64,000 nt of DNA from Caldalkalibacillus uzonensis (GCF_030814135.1 NZ_JAUSUQ010000005.1:1-64000); one strand, 5' to 3'; counted from the first letter of the stretch, positions 44,320-53,747 are shown. A program made the numbers and translations. The notes: generated by a model not told the origin, from the sequence alone.

Positions 44320-45384
44320 TTACTCTCCTCCTTTGATATAAGGGAAAGGGTTAATCGGTTGACCATTCAGGTGTATTTCATAGTGAAGATGAACGCCAGT
44401 ACTGCGACCTGTGCTGCCCATTTCCCCAATGATATCTCCCTTTTTCACCTGCTCCTTTTGGCTGACCTTTATGCTATGTAGATGGGAGTAGCTGGTCATG
44501 TAGCCATTGCCGTGGTTGATGCGTACTTGTTTCCCGTAACCGCCGTTTCTCCCGGCAAAAGTGACAGTACCGTCTGCTGTGGCATAGATGGGAGTTCCTA
44601 GCTTGTTGGCAAAATCAATCCCATTATGCATTCTTCTTTGTCCTGTAAAAGGGTCATTCCGCCAACCGAATGGTGATGTGATACGTCCGTTAGTCGGCAT
44701 GATGGAGGGGATATAACGTGCTTTGTCCAGCTCTTGGTGTAAGTCATCTTTCAGTACGGAAAGATTGGATTCATGTTCATCAGCTATGTTTTTTAAATAT
44801 TCAGTATGTAATTTCAACCGTTCAATAATGACTGATATTGAGTCCGGATGGTACAATTTATTCTCTTCAAGTTCCGAATTCAGACTGGCAATATTGACTT
44901 GCGACTTCTCCTCCGGTTTAGGCTGGAACGACAACTGGTTATCTGCTGTAATAAGCGTCTGTTGAACGGTATCGTGTATAGAGGCTGTTTCTGATTTGGC
45001 AGGTGGAAGTATATTTTGCAATTCGTCATCAAGTGCTTTGATTGTTTCTTCCATACCGGTAATATCTGCCAAAGTATGACTGAGAGTCTCTATTTGCTGG
45101 TTAAACACAGTTAAATCATCATACACCTGGTTTAAGTAGTCTTTTAACTGTTCATTTTCAACGGCGTAGTGCTGAAATTTTTTTAGTGTGGTTTCTGTTT
45201 TTTGCTGCTTGTCCCACAAGTATAAGCTGGTTGATAAGGCAGTGGCAAAGACAAAAAGAGCTCCAATTAATAACCAGAGTGTAGTATACAAGCGTAAACG
45301 AAAAGCGTGAGTTGTTCCTTTGCCATCAGGGACAATGTGGATGGTGACATGTTTTGGCCGCTGTTTCACTTTTCTCCGCTTCAT
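44320..45384 (-). CDS. Membrane-anchored M23 (LytM-type) peptidase with coiled coil
   Basis: A 354-aa protein. It has a basic cytoplasmic N-terminus, one transmembrane span (LYTTLWLLIGALFVFATALS), and a long coiled coil (residues ~60-220). The C-terminal M23 domain has GWRNDPFTGQRRMHNGIDFAN and VHLHYEIHLNG, i.e. the zinc ligands H..., D and HLH. It cuts peptidoglycan peptide bridges or regulates such cutting. The ATG at 45384 is preferred because TGGAGG lies 5 nt upstream; the TTG at 45402 overlaps it. Likely co-transcribed with bactofilin. Confidence 0.9.
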   Translation of the reverse strand: MKRRKVKQRPKHVTIHIVPDGKGTTHAFRLRLYTTLWLLIGALFVFATALSTSLYLWDKQQKTETTLKKFQHYAVENEQLKDYLNQVYDDLTVFNQQIETLSHTLADITGMEETIKALDDELQNILPPAKSETASIHDTVQQTLITADNQLSFQPKPEEKSQVNIASLNSELEENKLYHPDSISVIIERLKLHTEYLKNIADEHESNLSVLKDDLHQELDKARYIPSIMPTNGRITSPFGWRNDPFTGQRRMHNGIDFANKLGTPIYATADGTVTFAGRNGGYGKQVRINHGNGYMTSYSHLHSIKVSQKEQVKKGDIIGEMGSTGRSTGVHLHYEIHLNGQPINPFPYIKGGE

Positions 45385-45527
45385 CGTAACCTCCATCCGC
45401 AAGTAGTGCTAGCAACTATTACCATTACTATTCTACCATTTAGAGTGTGTTTTACAAGTTGCAATTCTATTAATATTAAGCTCCTTCAGAACAACGGTAA
45501 GCAGTCAAGGGATAACTTGAGCTTTAA

Positions 45528-45546
45528 AACATAACAATGTTATGTT
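45528..45546. promoter_or_regulatory. 19-bp perfect palindrome, possible operator
   Basis: AACATAACA-A-TGTTATGTT lies in the 354-bp gap (45403-45756) between the divergent M23 and bactofilin-like genes. The regulator is unknown; nothing else is evident in the gap. Confidence 0.45.
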
Positions 45547-45756
45547 ACTTTACAAACAACAGATAGTGGACTATTACTCTGTCAAGGAGCATCTTGATTG
45601 CCGGCTGATTTTGATCAGAAAGATGGGAGTTGCTGTCGTTTTTTAACCAGTCCGACTGATATATAGGGGTAAACAAGCCAAAATTGTACGCCAGTTAAAT
45701 GTCGTACATTGCTCGAGAAATTGAAAAATAAAATCCTGAGTGGAGGTTTTTCTTAA

Positions 45757-46428
45757 ATGAACGAGCAAAAACAACATATAAAAATATATGGTGACGGAAG
45801 CATGCCTGGAGGAAAATTTGACAAGGTCAGCATCATGGGACATGGCTGTGTCGAGGGAGACCTGACAGGCAAACAATGCAAGATTTTCGGGAAAGGTGAA
45901 CTGGAAGGGAAAGCGGTCCTCGAGCGGTTGTGTGTCTTTGGCACAGCTTCAATCCATGGCTTACTCATAGCCAATGTATTAGAAGTGTTTGGCAATCTGG
46001 ATGTGATGGAAAAAATGACGGGTGACAGAGGAAGGATCACCGGTTGGTTGACAGTGAAGGGCAATGTTGAAATGGAGGAGCTGAGCGTCAAAGGCGGCTT
46101 AAAGGTGGAGGGATTGTTAAACGCCGGAATTTTTAATCTCCGCTTGCAGCATAACACCAGCCGGATCCGGGAAATTGGAGCGGAGAAGATTACAGTGCAA
46201 CGCAAAAGACTTAAACTTTTCAAGCCGCATGACCATCTTGAAGCTGAGGTGATAGAAGGGGACCGCATTTTCCTGGAGTATACCACTGCCAAAATTGTGA
46301 GGGGAAATAAGATTACACTTGGTCCTCATTGTGAGATTGAGTTAGTGGAATACAATCATACTTTTGAAAAAGTTGGTAGAGGACCGTGCCGGGTTGCAGA
46401 TGTACGTAAAATATCAATCAATGATTGA
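45757..46428 (+). CDS. Bactofilin-like polymer-forming protein
   Basis: A 223-aa protein with repeated short beta-helix turns (IKIYGDGSMPGGKFDKVSIM, GCVEGDLTGKQCKIFGKGEL, GTASIHGLLIANVLEVFGNL) and a C-terminal segment with the same rhythm. It resembles the longer bactofilin-like proteins of Bacillus (BacE/BacF, YhbE/YhbF type), which assist flagellar assembly in B. subtilis. That role is transferred from the family and not shown here. It lies opposite to and next to a canonical bactofilin gene, which may be functional clustering. Confidence 0.8.
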   Translation: MNEQKQHIKIYGDGSMPGGKFDKVSIMGHGCVEGDLTGKQCKIFGKGELEGKAVLERLCVFGTASIHGLLIANVLEVFGNLDVMEKMTGDRGRITGWLTVKGNVEMEELSVKGGLKVEGLLNAGIFNLRLQHNTSRIREIGAEKITVQRKRLKLFKPHDHLEAEVIEGDRIFLEYTTAKIVRGNKITLGPHCEIELVEYNHTFEKVGRGPCRVADVRKISIND

Positions 46429-46474
46429 ATTTTATAGCCAAACTAAGTGATTTTTTGTTTCTGTTCATCGTATA

Positions 46475-46798
46475 CTAACCCTTATTGTCAATCTCTATCC
46501 ATTGGTCCGCCCACAACTGTATTTCCTTTATAACAGGTTCTAACGCTTTCCCTTTATCAGTTAATGAATACTCTACGCGTACAGGGACGTCAGGATAAAC
46601 CCGGCGGTTGACTAAACCTTCCTGTTCTAAATCTTTAAGTCGTTCAGAAAGAAGCCTCCCACTAATTGGAAGAGCCGATTCAATTTCTGAAAAACGTTGT
46701 GGACCTGAAAGGAGCTGGTAGAGTATTAAGCCTGTCCAACGCTTGCCAAGCAACTGCATGGCTTTTTCAAATTTGGGACAGAGAGAGGAGTTTTTCAT
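46475..46798 (-). CDS. HxlR/DUF24 regulator, CatR (YodB)-like quinone sensor
   Basis: A ~107-aa winged-helix repressor. The N-terminal Cys7 in MKNSSLCPKFEKAMQLLGKR is placed like redox-sensing Cys6 of B. subtilis YodB. The ISGRLLSERLKDLEQEGLV recognition-helix region and the VRVEYSLTDKGKALEPVI wing are typical of HxlR. YodB-type proteins lose DNA binding when this Cys reacts with quinones or diamide. It is divergent from a dioxygenase and DoxX gene, as catDE are among YodB targets. The ATG at 46798 follows AGGTGA. Confidence 0.85.
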   Translation of the reverse strand: MKNSSLCPKFEKAMQLLGKRWTGLILYQLLSGPQRFSEIESALPISGRLLSERLKDLEQEGLVNRRVYPDVPVRVEYSLTDKGKALEPVIKEIQLWADQWIEIDNKG

Positions 46799-46911
46799 AA
46801 TGCTCACCTCACTTTCACTATTCAGATTATACTATTCTCTCGTGTGTAATTCAAAACTAATATACGTTTAATTATTTAACTACTTGACACCAGTTTATTA
46901 CTAATTTAAAC

Positions 46912-46928
46912 TTACTTACGTAAAGTAA
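46912..46928 (+). promoter_or_regulatory. Operator-like inverted repeat in divergent promoter region
   Basis: TTACTT-ACGTA-AAGTAA lies 34 nt before the dioxygenase gene and downstream of a TTGACA (46884-46889). It is the probable site of the HxlR repressor encoded on the other strand. Confidence 0.6.
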
Positions 46929-46962
46929 TTATAAATAAACGCTTTGCAAGGGAGGTTAAAGC

Positions 46963-47730
46963 ATGGTCCCCTCATTATTTGTTTGTCACGGCTCACCTAC
47001 GTTGGCTATTGAAGAAAATGAATATACCCGTTTTCTTCAGGGTTTGGGTCAACAAATTAAGCCTGAGGCAGTTGTGATCTTTACAGCCCATTGGGAAAGC
47101 CCAACACTGACCATTTCTTCTACTGATCAAGCGTACGAAACCATTTACGACTTTGGCGGCTTTTCAGAGGAGTTGTTTAAACTGACGTATCCCGCAAAAG
47201 GTTCAACAACTATTGCTGCATTGCTTGAACAACAGTTTAGCAATTATGGAATTAAGACAAAAAGGGACGAGAGAAGAGGATTGGATCACGGCTCGTGGGT
47301 TGTTTTGCGCCGTTTGTATCCTCAAGCTGATGTTCCTGTGGTTCAATTATCAGTAAATCCATACTTGCCTCCTCAAGAACAGTATAAAATCGGCCAGGCA
47401 ATTAAGAGATTGGGGAAAGAGGATATACTGGTCATTGGCAGCGGCGGAACAGTTCACAATTTGGGGATGATACGCTGGGGAGAAACCACACCGGAAAAAT
47501 GGGCAGTTGAGTTTGATGACTGGCTCATTGAGAAGGTCCAGCAAAAAAATTTAGATTCACTTTTTAAATATGAAGAGTTGGCTCCCCACGCCCGCCTTGC
47601 CGTGCCATCGGCCGAGCACCTGGTTCCGCTTTTTATTGCACTGGGCAGCGGGTCTGATCATGAGGTTCCAACATTACTATACCGGAGTTATGACCATGGG
47701 ACATTGAGCCATATCTGCTTTCGGTTTTAA
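46963..47730 (+). CDS. LigB/DODA-type extradiol ring-cleavage dioxygenase
   Basis: A 255-aa enzyme of the class III extradiol/YgiD group. Metal-binding histidines are recognisable in VCHGSPTLAI, VIFTAHWES, GLDHGSWVVL and the C-terminal PSAEHLVPLFIALGSG. It would open catechol-like rings. Its place next to a quinone-sensing regulator suggests removal of catechols or hydroquinones. AAGGGAGG precedes the ATG. Confidence 0.87.
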   Translation: MVPSLFVCHGSPTLAIEENEYTRFLQGLGQQIKPEAVVIFTAHWESPTLTISSTDQAYETIYDFGGFSEELFKLTYPAKGSTTIAALLEQQFSNYGIKTKRDERRGLDHGSWVVLRRLYPQADVPVVQLSVNPYLPPQEQYKIGQAIKRLGKEDILVIGSGGTVHNLGMIRWGETTPEKWAVEFDDWLIEKVQQKNLDSLFKYEELAPHARLAVPSAEHLVPLFIALGSGSDHEVPTLLYRSYDHGTLSHICFRF

Positions 47731-47816
47731 ACTCTTGGTTCTGTAGCAGCATATTATTTTTAGTTCATAAGTTACAAATAATAATTAAATAATAAAAAGG
47801 AAGTGAAATTAACAGC

Positions 47817-48224
47817 ATGTCCAAGAGATATGAGTGGAGTTTATTAATCTTGCGGGTCGTCCTCGGATTAAGCTTTTTTGTCCATGGCCTAGTTAAATTT
47901 CAAAGTGGTATCAATAACATAGCCGGATGGTTTAGCAGCATTGGGCTGCCAGGATTCCTGGCCTATGTTGTCGCCATTATTGAGCTTGCAGGCGGCATCG
48001 CCATGATTTTAGGGATTGGAACACGCCTTGTTGCTTTCTTATTCACCTTCATTATGATAGGGGCTATATTTACAGTGAAAATGTCGGCTGGTTTTTTGGG
48101 TAATGAGCAAATGGCCGGGTATGAATTAGATTTGACATTTTTGGCGATGTCCATTGCGCTTTTAATCAGTGGAAGTCGTTTGTATTCATTAGACCAAGTA
48201 CTATTCAGGTCTAGAAACGCTTGA
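47817..48224 (+). CDS. DoxX-family membrane protein (CatD/MhqP-like)
   Basis: A 135-aa protein with four hydrophobic segments and the DoxX signatures RVVLGLSFFVHGLVKFQSG and ELAGGIAMILGIGTRLVA. In B. subtilis the DoxX-like CatD is encoded with a dioxygenase and controlled by YodB and CatR; the same pairing is seen here. Biochemical role unclear. A terminator follows. Confidence 0.85.
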   Translation: MSKRYEWSLLILRVVLGLSFFVHGLVKFQSGINNIAGWFSSIGLPGFLAYVVAIIELAGGIAMILGIGTRLVAFLFTFIMIGAIFTVKMSAGFLGNEQMAGYELDLTFLAMSIALLISGSRLYSLDQVLFRSRNA

Positions 48225-48272
48225 ATCTTGACCATGAATCATGAGATTCCTTGTTGACCTAGGGATGACAAT

Positions 48273-48307
48273 AAAAAGCGGCGCCAAGGAAAAAGGTGTC
48301 GCTTTTT
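48273..48307. terminator. Intrinsic terminator after DoxX gene
   Basis: AAAAAGCGGCGCC pairs with GGTGTCGCTTTTT across a 9-nt loop. A-rich and T-rich flanks allow either direction. Confidence 0.8.
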
Positions 48308-48346
48308 GCTGATAAAAAAGCGGTAAAAATAAAACAGTGCATCTTA

Positions 48347-48360
48347 TGTAAACGTTTATC
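48347..48360 (+). promoter_or_regulatory. LacI-type operator O1
   Basis: TGTAAACGTTTATC with perfect TAAACGTTTA core. It is about 220 bp upstream of the LacI-family gene and is one of five matching sites in the cluster. The rest of the 48308-48576 gap holds AT-rich promoter-like sequence only. Confidence 0.6.
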
Positions 48361-48540
48361 AATAAATGGAAGGTTCAGAAATTTTATTAAAGTGCTCTTG
48401 ACAATAATAATTGTATTACTTTATCCTATAAATATGTAATAAATATGTAACGATATAAAAGTGGAAAATTAAATAAAGCAACCAATTTAGAGTGGTTCTG
48501 TTAGCTTTAAGGACCTTTATAACCCTTATAATATGAACTT

Positions 48541-48558
48541 TATGTAAACCTTTACATA
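48541..48558 (+). promoter_or_regulatory. LacI-type operator O2 (autoregulation)
   Basis: TATGTAAA-CC-TTTACATA, perfect 8-bp arms, directly downstream of a TATAAT -10 hexamer (48527-48532) and 18 nt before the regulator's start codon. Confidence 0.7.
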
Positions 48559-48576
48559 TGGACAGGATGATTAGAG

Positions 48577-49587
48577 ATGGCAACCATACACGATGTCGCT
48601 AAATTAGCCAAAGTATCAATTGCTACCGTATCTAGGGTTTTATCCCATCCCGAAAAGGTCAGCCCTAAGACCAGACAATTGGTTGTGGAGGCCATGAATC
48701 AGCTGGATTATCGGCCAAACAGCATGGCTCAAAATTTACGGCGCCTGCAGTCCAATATTATCATTGCTTTAATGCCTGACATCAAAAACCCTTTCTTTTC
48801 CGAGGTTTTCAGGGGGATTGAAGACCGGGCCAGAGAAGCAGGTTTTAAGATCCTGGTGGGGAGTACAGACCGCAATAAAGAGAAAGAAAAAGAGTACATC
48901 AATCTGCTGAAAGAGAGCTGGGCTGATGGTGTTATTTTAACCACGGCTGAAATTGACCGCCGCTTTATTGATGAGTTAGCCCAGCGGCGGCCGTTGGTTC
49001 TGGCCTGTGAATATATTCCCGGCAGCCCATATCCTTCAGTGTCCATTGATAACGAGAGTGCGGCCAGGAAAATCACGAAACACCTTATTTTACAAGGGCA
49101 CAAACGGGTTGCCCATATTGCCGGGCCAAGCAGCATAATTTTAAGTGTGGCCCGTTTAACAGGTTATTTGCAAGCGCTTCACCAAAGCGGCCTGATAGAA
49201 GATGAAGCCCTGATTCAGGAAGGAGATTTTACTTTGCAATCAGGTTATGATCTGGCCAATAAGCTGTTAAGTTTAAAGAACCCTCCCACTGCTATCTTTG
49301 CTGCCAATGATGAGATGGCCATTGGTGCCATGAAGGCGATACAAGACAAAGGCATACGTGTGCCAGAAGACGTGGCGGTAGCCGGATTTGATGATATTAA
49401 TGTTGCTTCTTTTGTCACACCCAGTCTGACCACCATTCGGCAGCCAAGGTATAAAATCGGTCAAACATCTGTTGATCTGCTGCTAAAAGTCATTAATCAT
49501 GAACCGCTTGACCAGCCTCAAATCGTCTTGGAAGATGAGCTGATTGTTCGTCACTCTACAACTTTGAATCCTGAACTGGTTATGTAA
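48577..49587 (+). CDS. LacI-family regulator of sugar cluster
   Basis: A 336-aa repressor. The N-terminal helix-turn-helix ([22 protein letters not shown]) and hinge helix ([12 protein letters not shown]) precede a periplasmic-binding-like sensor core ([59 protein letters not shown]). It probably binds the TGTAAACG-type palindromes found before itself, the isomerase, the binding protein and the second dehydrogenase block. The inducer is unknown and is likely a sugar or glycoside imported by the downstream ABC system. Confidence 0.9.
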   Translation: MATIHDVAKLAKVSIATVSRVLSHPEKVSPKTRQLVVEAMNQLDYRPNSMAQNLRRLQSNIIIALMPDIKNPFFSEVFRGIEDRAREAGFKILVGSTDRNKEKEKEYINLLKESWADGVILTTAEIDRRFIDELAQRRPLVLACEYIPGSPYPSVSIDNESAARKITKHLILQGHKRVAHIAGPSSIILSVARLTGYLQALHQSGLIEDEALIQEGDFTLQSGYDLANKLLSLKNPPTAIFAANDEMAIGAMKAIQDKGIRVPEDVAVAGFDDINVASFVTPSLTTIRQPRYKIGQTSVDLLLKVINHEPLDQPQIVLEDELIVRHSTTLNPELVM

Positions 49588-49628
49588 TTGACTCAACAAT
49601 ATATAAGTAACTAACGACCCAGTTTAAA

Positions 49629-49644
49629 ATGTAAACGTTTTTAT
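49629..49644 (+). promoter_or_regulatory. LacI-type operator O3
   Basis: ATGTAAACGTTTTTAT lies 93 bp upstream of the TIM-barrel gene at 49737. The left arm is intact; the right arm is less so. Confidence 0.55.
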
Positions 49645-49736
49645 TAACAGTAAATTTTAATCAAGCAGGAGGTGGTTCTTTTCAAGTGTTTGATTTTCTA
49701 ACTCAAAGGAAATTTAAAGGGGAGGGAATTTAAAAA

Positions 49737-50492
49737 GTGGCAAACATACCGGTTGCTGTACAATTGTATACGGTGCGAGAGGAAGTGAAAAAAGACTTTG
49801 CTGGAACACTTGAAAAAATTGCAGCTATGGGTTATGACGGTGTTGAATTTGCGGGTTATTGGGAAGATTACAGGCCAACAGAACTAAAAAAAATATTAGA
49901 TAACCTGGGACTTCGAATTGCCGGAAGCCATATTCCGCTGGATATGTTGAAATCAGATTTATTACAAGTCATTGAGTATCAACAAGAGCTGGGAAACAAA
50001 AAAATCATCTGCCCGTACTTACTGCCTGAAGAGAGAAAGACTAAAGAGGATTATCTACGGTTAGCCGGGCTTTTTAATGAAATTGGTAAAAAGTGCAAAG
50101 AACATGGCATAACTTTTATCTACCATAATCACGACTTTGAACTGCACAGGTTTGGAGACGAGACTGGACTAGAAATACTCTTAAACGAAACTAATCCTGA
50201 GTGGATGCAATTTGAGTTAGATATTTATTGGTTAAAAAAAGCTGGTGAAGAACCTCTGACGTGGTTAGCAAAGTATCAAGATCGCATCCCCTTGATTCAT
50301 CTAAAGGACATGACAGATGATAAAGAAGAATTTTTTGCAGAGTTAGGTACAGGGAAGATTGACTTTAAACCTATCATTAACTTTGGTCGGCAGCACTCAG
50401 TTGAGTGGTGGGTTGTTGAACAGGATAAGTGTAAGAGGGATCCTTTAGAAAGTATAAAAATAAGCATTTCTTATTTAAAGTCAATTTTATAA
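49737..50492 (+). CDS. TIM-barrel sugar isomerase/epimerase-like protein
   Basis: A 251-aa AP-endonuclease-2-like barrel of the sugar phosphate isomerase/epimerase family: GYDGVEFAGYW, AGSHIPLDML, FIYHNHDFELH, FELDIYWLKKAG and IHLKDMTDD give the metal-binding Glu/Asp/His pattern. Members act on keto-sugars, inosose or 3-keto-glycosides. GTG start after GGGGAGGG. It lies between the regulator and the ABC genes. A second such gene lies at 54997. Confidence 0.85.
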   Translation: MANIPVAVQLYTVREEVKKDFAGTLEKIAAMGYDGVEFAGYWEDYRPTELKKILDNLGLRIAGSHIPLDMLKSDLLQVIEYQQELGNKKIICPYLLPEERKTKEDYLRLAGLFNEIGKKCKEHGITFIYHNHDFELHRFGDETGLEILLNETNPEWMQFELDIYWLKKAGEEPLTWLAKYQDRIPLIHLKDMTDDKEEFFAELGTGKIDFKPIINFGRQHSVEWWVVEQDKCKRDPLESIKISISYLKSIL

Positions 50493-50526
50493 ACAAAATA
50501 TAACATTTAGATTATTAAAACTTGAT

Positions 50527-50542
50527 ATGTAAACGATTACAT
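50527..50542 (+). promoter_or_regulatory. LacI-type operator O4
   Basis: ATGTAA-ACGA-TTACAT, perfect 6-bp arms, 22 nt before the start of the sugar-binding protein gene. Confidence 0.7.
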
Positions 50543-50564
50543 TTTCTGGGGAGGTTTTAAAAGC

Positions 50565-51866
50565 ATGAATCGAAACGTTTTAATGTTAATCATGACTCTG
50601 TTAACATTAAGTTTGCTTTTATTAGGCTGCAATTCTAGCTCAGATTCTTCGACATCCACTACTGATCCTGCTCCAACTGCTTCTAATGAGGAGACAACAA
50701 TTGAATTCTGGTATATTCAAACAGGTGAACAAGAGAAAGTATTACTAGAGGCGATAGAAAGGTTTGAAGAAGCACATCCTAATGTAACAGTAAATGCCCG
50801 TTATATTGCCAATGATGACTACAAGCAACGGATGTTAGTGGCTATGTCCGGAGGAAATCCACCTGATATCTTTGTCAGCTGGGGAGGAGGTTGGCTTAAA
50901 GAGTTTGTTGACTCAGGTCAGGTGTTAGACATTACAGATCATATTGATAAAAATCATTTTAAAGAACTTGCCTTAAATAATTCTACTTATGAAGATCGTG
51001 TCTATGGAGTTCCATTAGCTGTTACACTTCATCTATTCTTTTATAATACAGAGATTTTTAATGAATATGAACTCCAGCCACCCGAAACATATGAGGAGTT
51101 AATTCAAATCATAGATGTTCTTAATAATAAGAACATTTATCCTATTGCCTTGACAAATCAGACCGCATGGCCCGGTGCATTTTACCTTATGGACTTTGCA
51201 GATAGATTGGGTGGACATGAACTGTTCCAAGAAGCATTTAATAGAACAGGTAGAGGATTTGATGATCAAGCATATGTCAAAGCTGGAGAATATATCCAGG
51301 ACTTGGTAAATCGCAACGCATTTAACCCCGGTTTCAATGGTATACCTTATGATGCAGGGCAAGGTAGACAGTTAATGTACTCTGGTCAAGCAGCGATGAT
51401 GTTGATGACAACAGCATTTTTAAATAACGTAAGAAATGAGTCACCAGAATTTGAGAATATCATGGATGTATTTCCGACACCGATTTTACCCGATGGGGAA
51501 GGAGACCCTACTAACTTAAGCGGAGCGGTTTCACCAGTATTTTCAGTGTATCAGCACACAGAACATCCAGAGTTAGCCATTGAGCTGGTTAGGGAGTTAA
51601 CAAGTTTAGAAACTGCACAATCTTATGCAAATCGGACTGGTACGCTTTCTGCTGTAGAAAATGTAGTTATTGAAGATGAATTTGTTAAAAAGTTTGAGTA
51701 TTATTTACATCGAGCAAATCATCTCCAAATGCCTTATGACCAAACACTTCCTCCTGCATTAGCAGAATTACACAAAGATACCACCCAAGAGTTATTTGGT
51801 TTAACCATGACACCGGAAGAGGCAGCTCGAAAAATGGAAGAGAAGGCTAGAGAGGTACTGGAATAA
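50565..51866 (+). CDS. ABC sugar-binding lipoprotein (family 1)
   Basis: A 433-aa exported protein with signal peptide and lipobox LLLLGCN (Cys ~22) and a Ser/Thr-rich linker. The family-1 solute-binding fold follows (IEFWYIQTGEQEKVLLEAIE, GNPPDIFVSWGGGWLKEFVD, AAMMLMTTAFLNNV). It captures a mono- or oligosaccharide for the permeases that follow. A terminator after it probably limits permease expression relative to the binding protein. Confidence 0.9.
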   Translation: MNRNVLMLIMTLLTLSLLLLGCNSSSDSSTSTTDPAPTASNEETTIEFWYIQTGEQEKVLLEAIERFEEAHPNVTVNARYIANDDYKQRMLVAMSGGNPPDIFVSWGGGWLKEFVDSGQVLDITDHIDKNHFKELALNNSTYEDRVYGVPLAVTLHLFFYNTEIFNEYELQPPETYEELIQIIDVLNNKNIYPIALTNQTAWPGAFYLMDFADRLGGHELFQEAFNRTGRGFDDQAYVKAGEYIQDLVNRNAFNPGFNGIPYDAGQGRQLMYSGQAAMMLMTTAFLNNVRNESPEFENIMDVFPTPILPDGEGDPTNLSGAVSPVFSVYQHTEHPELAIELVRELTSLETAQSYANRTGTLSAVENVVIEDEFVKKFEYYLHRANHLQMPYDQTLPPALAELHKDTTQELFGLTMTPEEAARKMEEKAREVLE

Positions 51867-51889
51867 AAGATAATTAAGTGATAATAAGT

Positions 51890-51929
51890 AAGGGTTAGTT
51901 ATGTATTGGCTCGGAAACTAGCCCTTTTT
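51890..51929 (+). terminator. Attenuating terminator between binding protein and permease genes
   Basis: AAGGGTTAGTT (51890-51900) pairs with AACTAGCCCTT (51916-51926) with one mismatch or wobble, followed by T. It probably lets only part of the transcripts continue. Confidence 0.65.
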
Positions 51930-51966
51930 ATCCAATTATTTTATGTGTGGGGAGGAGGGATTGGCT

Positions 51967-52920
51967 ATGAACATTGATCAGATTGTCTCTAAAAAAGAAC
52001 AAACTAAAGTAATATCTTCTGCTCCAAAAAGAAATAGTCAATTTAAAAAGCGACTCACAATTTTGCTGTTTATTCTGCCGGCGCTTATCGTATATATGAT
52101 TTACGTTGTTTATCCCATCATTACAACCTTCAACTATAGTTTGTTTAGTTGGAGTGGGACACAGCGGGAAAAAATATTTGTGGGATTAACAAATTATATT
52201 CAACTATTTGCAGATAGTACATTTTGGATGGCTTTAAAAAATAATATTAAAATTGTACTCGTTTCAGTTTTTGTACAGATTCCACTAGGGTTAGTGATGG
52301 CATTAATCCTGTTCAGTTCAATTAAAGGTCGTAAAGTATTCAATGTGCTTTACTTTTTGCCTTACTTAATGTCTACAGTTGCCATTGGTCTCTTATGGAT
52401 CTATATGTATGACCCAGTCAACGGCCCGGTTAACCGCGTTCTGGACATATTCGGATTTTCACCCGTGGCTTGGCTTGCTGATCCTATTCTTGCTATGACA
52501 TCAGTATTGATAGTCATCGTTTGGCAGTTTGCACCATTCTATATGATATTATTCAAGGCGGCAATGGTTGGGATACCTGATGAATTATATGAGGCCGCTG
52601 ATATGGATGGTGCTAATTCATTTCATAAATTTGTGTATATCACTTTGCCTTCACTTATGCCAACTATTGTAACTTCTTCGGTTCTCGCCGTTGTAGGTTC
52701 TCTTAAGGCTTTTGATATCTTTTATATCATGACCAGGGGAGGTCCGGGCCATGCCACTGAAATTTTGGGCACCTATATGTATAAGCAAGGATTTGTCAAT
52801 CTTAATATGGGCTATGCCAGCGCAATTGCTTTTATGATGTTTCTTATCGCCTTTGTGATAGTGGTTCTAATTCAAGTAATTGAGTATCAGCGCAGAAAGA
52901 GGGGGCTCTTAACACCATGA
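51967..52920 (+). CDS. ABC sugar permease (MalF/UgpA type)
   Basis: A 317-aa permease with six spans; the EAA loop reads ELYEAADMDGANSFHKFVYITLP, which contacts the ATPase. The ATG at 51967 follows GGAGGAGG by 8 nt; an ATG at 51943 precedes that site and is rejected. Its stop overlaps the next permease by 4 nt. No ATPase gene is present in this cluster, so a shared MsmX-type ATPase encoded elsewhere must serve it (inference). Confidence 0.9.
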   Translation: MNIDQIVSKKEQTKVISSAPKRNSQFKKRLTILLFILPALIVYMIYVVYPIITTFNYSLFSWSGTQREKIFVGLTNYIQLFADSTFWMALKNNIKIVLVSVFVQIPLGLVMALILFSSIKGRKVFNVLYFLPYLMSTVAIGLLWIYMYDPVNGPVNRVLDIFGFSPVAWLADPILAMTSVLIVIVWQFAPFYMILFKAAMVGIPDELYEAADMDGANSFHKFVYITLPSLMPTIVTSSVLAVVGSLKAFDIFYIMTRGGPGHATEILGTYMYKQGFVNLNMGYASAIAFMMFLIAFVIVVLIQVIEYQRRKRGLLTP

Positions 52921-53747
52921 ACCTGATGGACATTGTTAAAAAGGTAATTTTGTATACATTGGCCATCGTATTGTTGTTCTTTACTGGTTATCCATTTTTG
53001 TATATGATCGGAACATCATTTAAGAGCCTCAACTCGTTTTTTGAGAGTCCGTTATCAATTATTCCTTCTCAGCCTACGTTTGAACAATATGTTTCTGTAT
53101 TTGAAATGGGCTTAACACGTTATTTTGTTAATAGTATTTTGATTACCGTTGTTTCAGTTATAGGCATCGTGTTTATCTCTGCGCTAGCCAGTTATCCACT
53201 AAGCCGGATGAGCTTTAAACTAAACAGGCCACTACTCCTATTTTTCGTGGCCGGCATGATGTTACCTATTCATGCAACATTAATTCCCATTTTCATACTC
53301 ACGCAAGACATGGGAATATATGATACTTTATGGGCCTTGCTTGGTCCATATATAGCATTTAGTCTACCAGTTTCTATCTTCATACTTACTCAATTCATGC
53401 AAGAAGTGCCCAAAGAGTTAGAGGAAGCCGCCTATATTGATGGTTGCGGTCATTTTAGTATATTCTGGAGAATTATGTTACCGTTAGTTGTTCCCGCTAT
53501 TTCAACTATTGTTATTTATAATTTTGTGTTTTTGTGGACAGAATTTATCTTTGCCTTGGTGCTTTTATCCAGTCCGGAGAATATGACACTGCCTCTTGGT
53601 CTACAGAACTTCTATAGTGAATTTAGCATAAATATACCCGGGTTAATGGCAGCATTAACTTTAGCGAGTTTGCCAATATTACTCTTATTTGTCATCGCAC
53701 AAAATAAAGTAGTTAAAGGATTGACAGGAGGGGCAGTAAAAGGGTAA
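52917..53747 (+). CDS. ABC sugar permease (MalG/UgpE type)
   Basis: A 276-aa six-span permease. EAA loop ELEEAAYIDGCGHFSIFWRIMLP, typical of the second permease of sugar importers. It is translationally coupled to the first permease (ATGA overlap). Confidence 0.9.
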   Translation: MNLMDIVKKVILYTLAIVLLFFTGYPFLYMIGTSFKSLNSFFESPLSIIPSQPTFEQYVSVFEMGLTRYFVNSILITVVSVIGIVFISALASYPLSRMSFKLNRPLLLFFVAGMMLPIHATLIPIFILTQDMGIYDTLWALLGPYIAFSLPVSIFILTQFMQEVPKELEEAAYIDGCGHFSIFWRIMLPLVVPAISTIVIYNFVFLWTEFIFALVLLSSPENMTLPLGLQNFYSEFSINIPGLMAALTLASLPILLLFVIAQNKVVKGLTGGAVKG

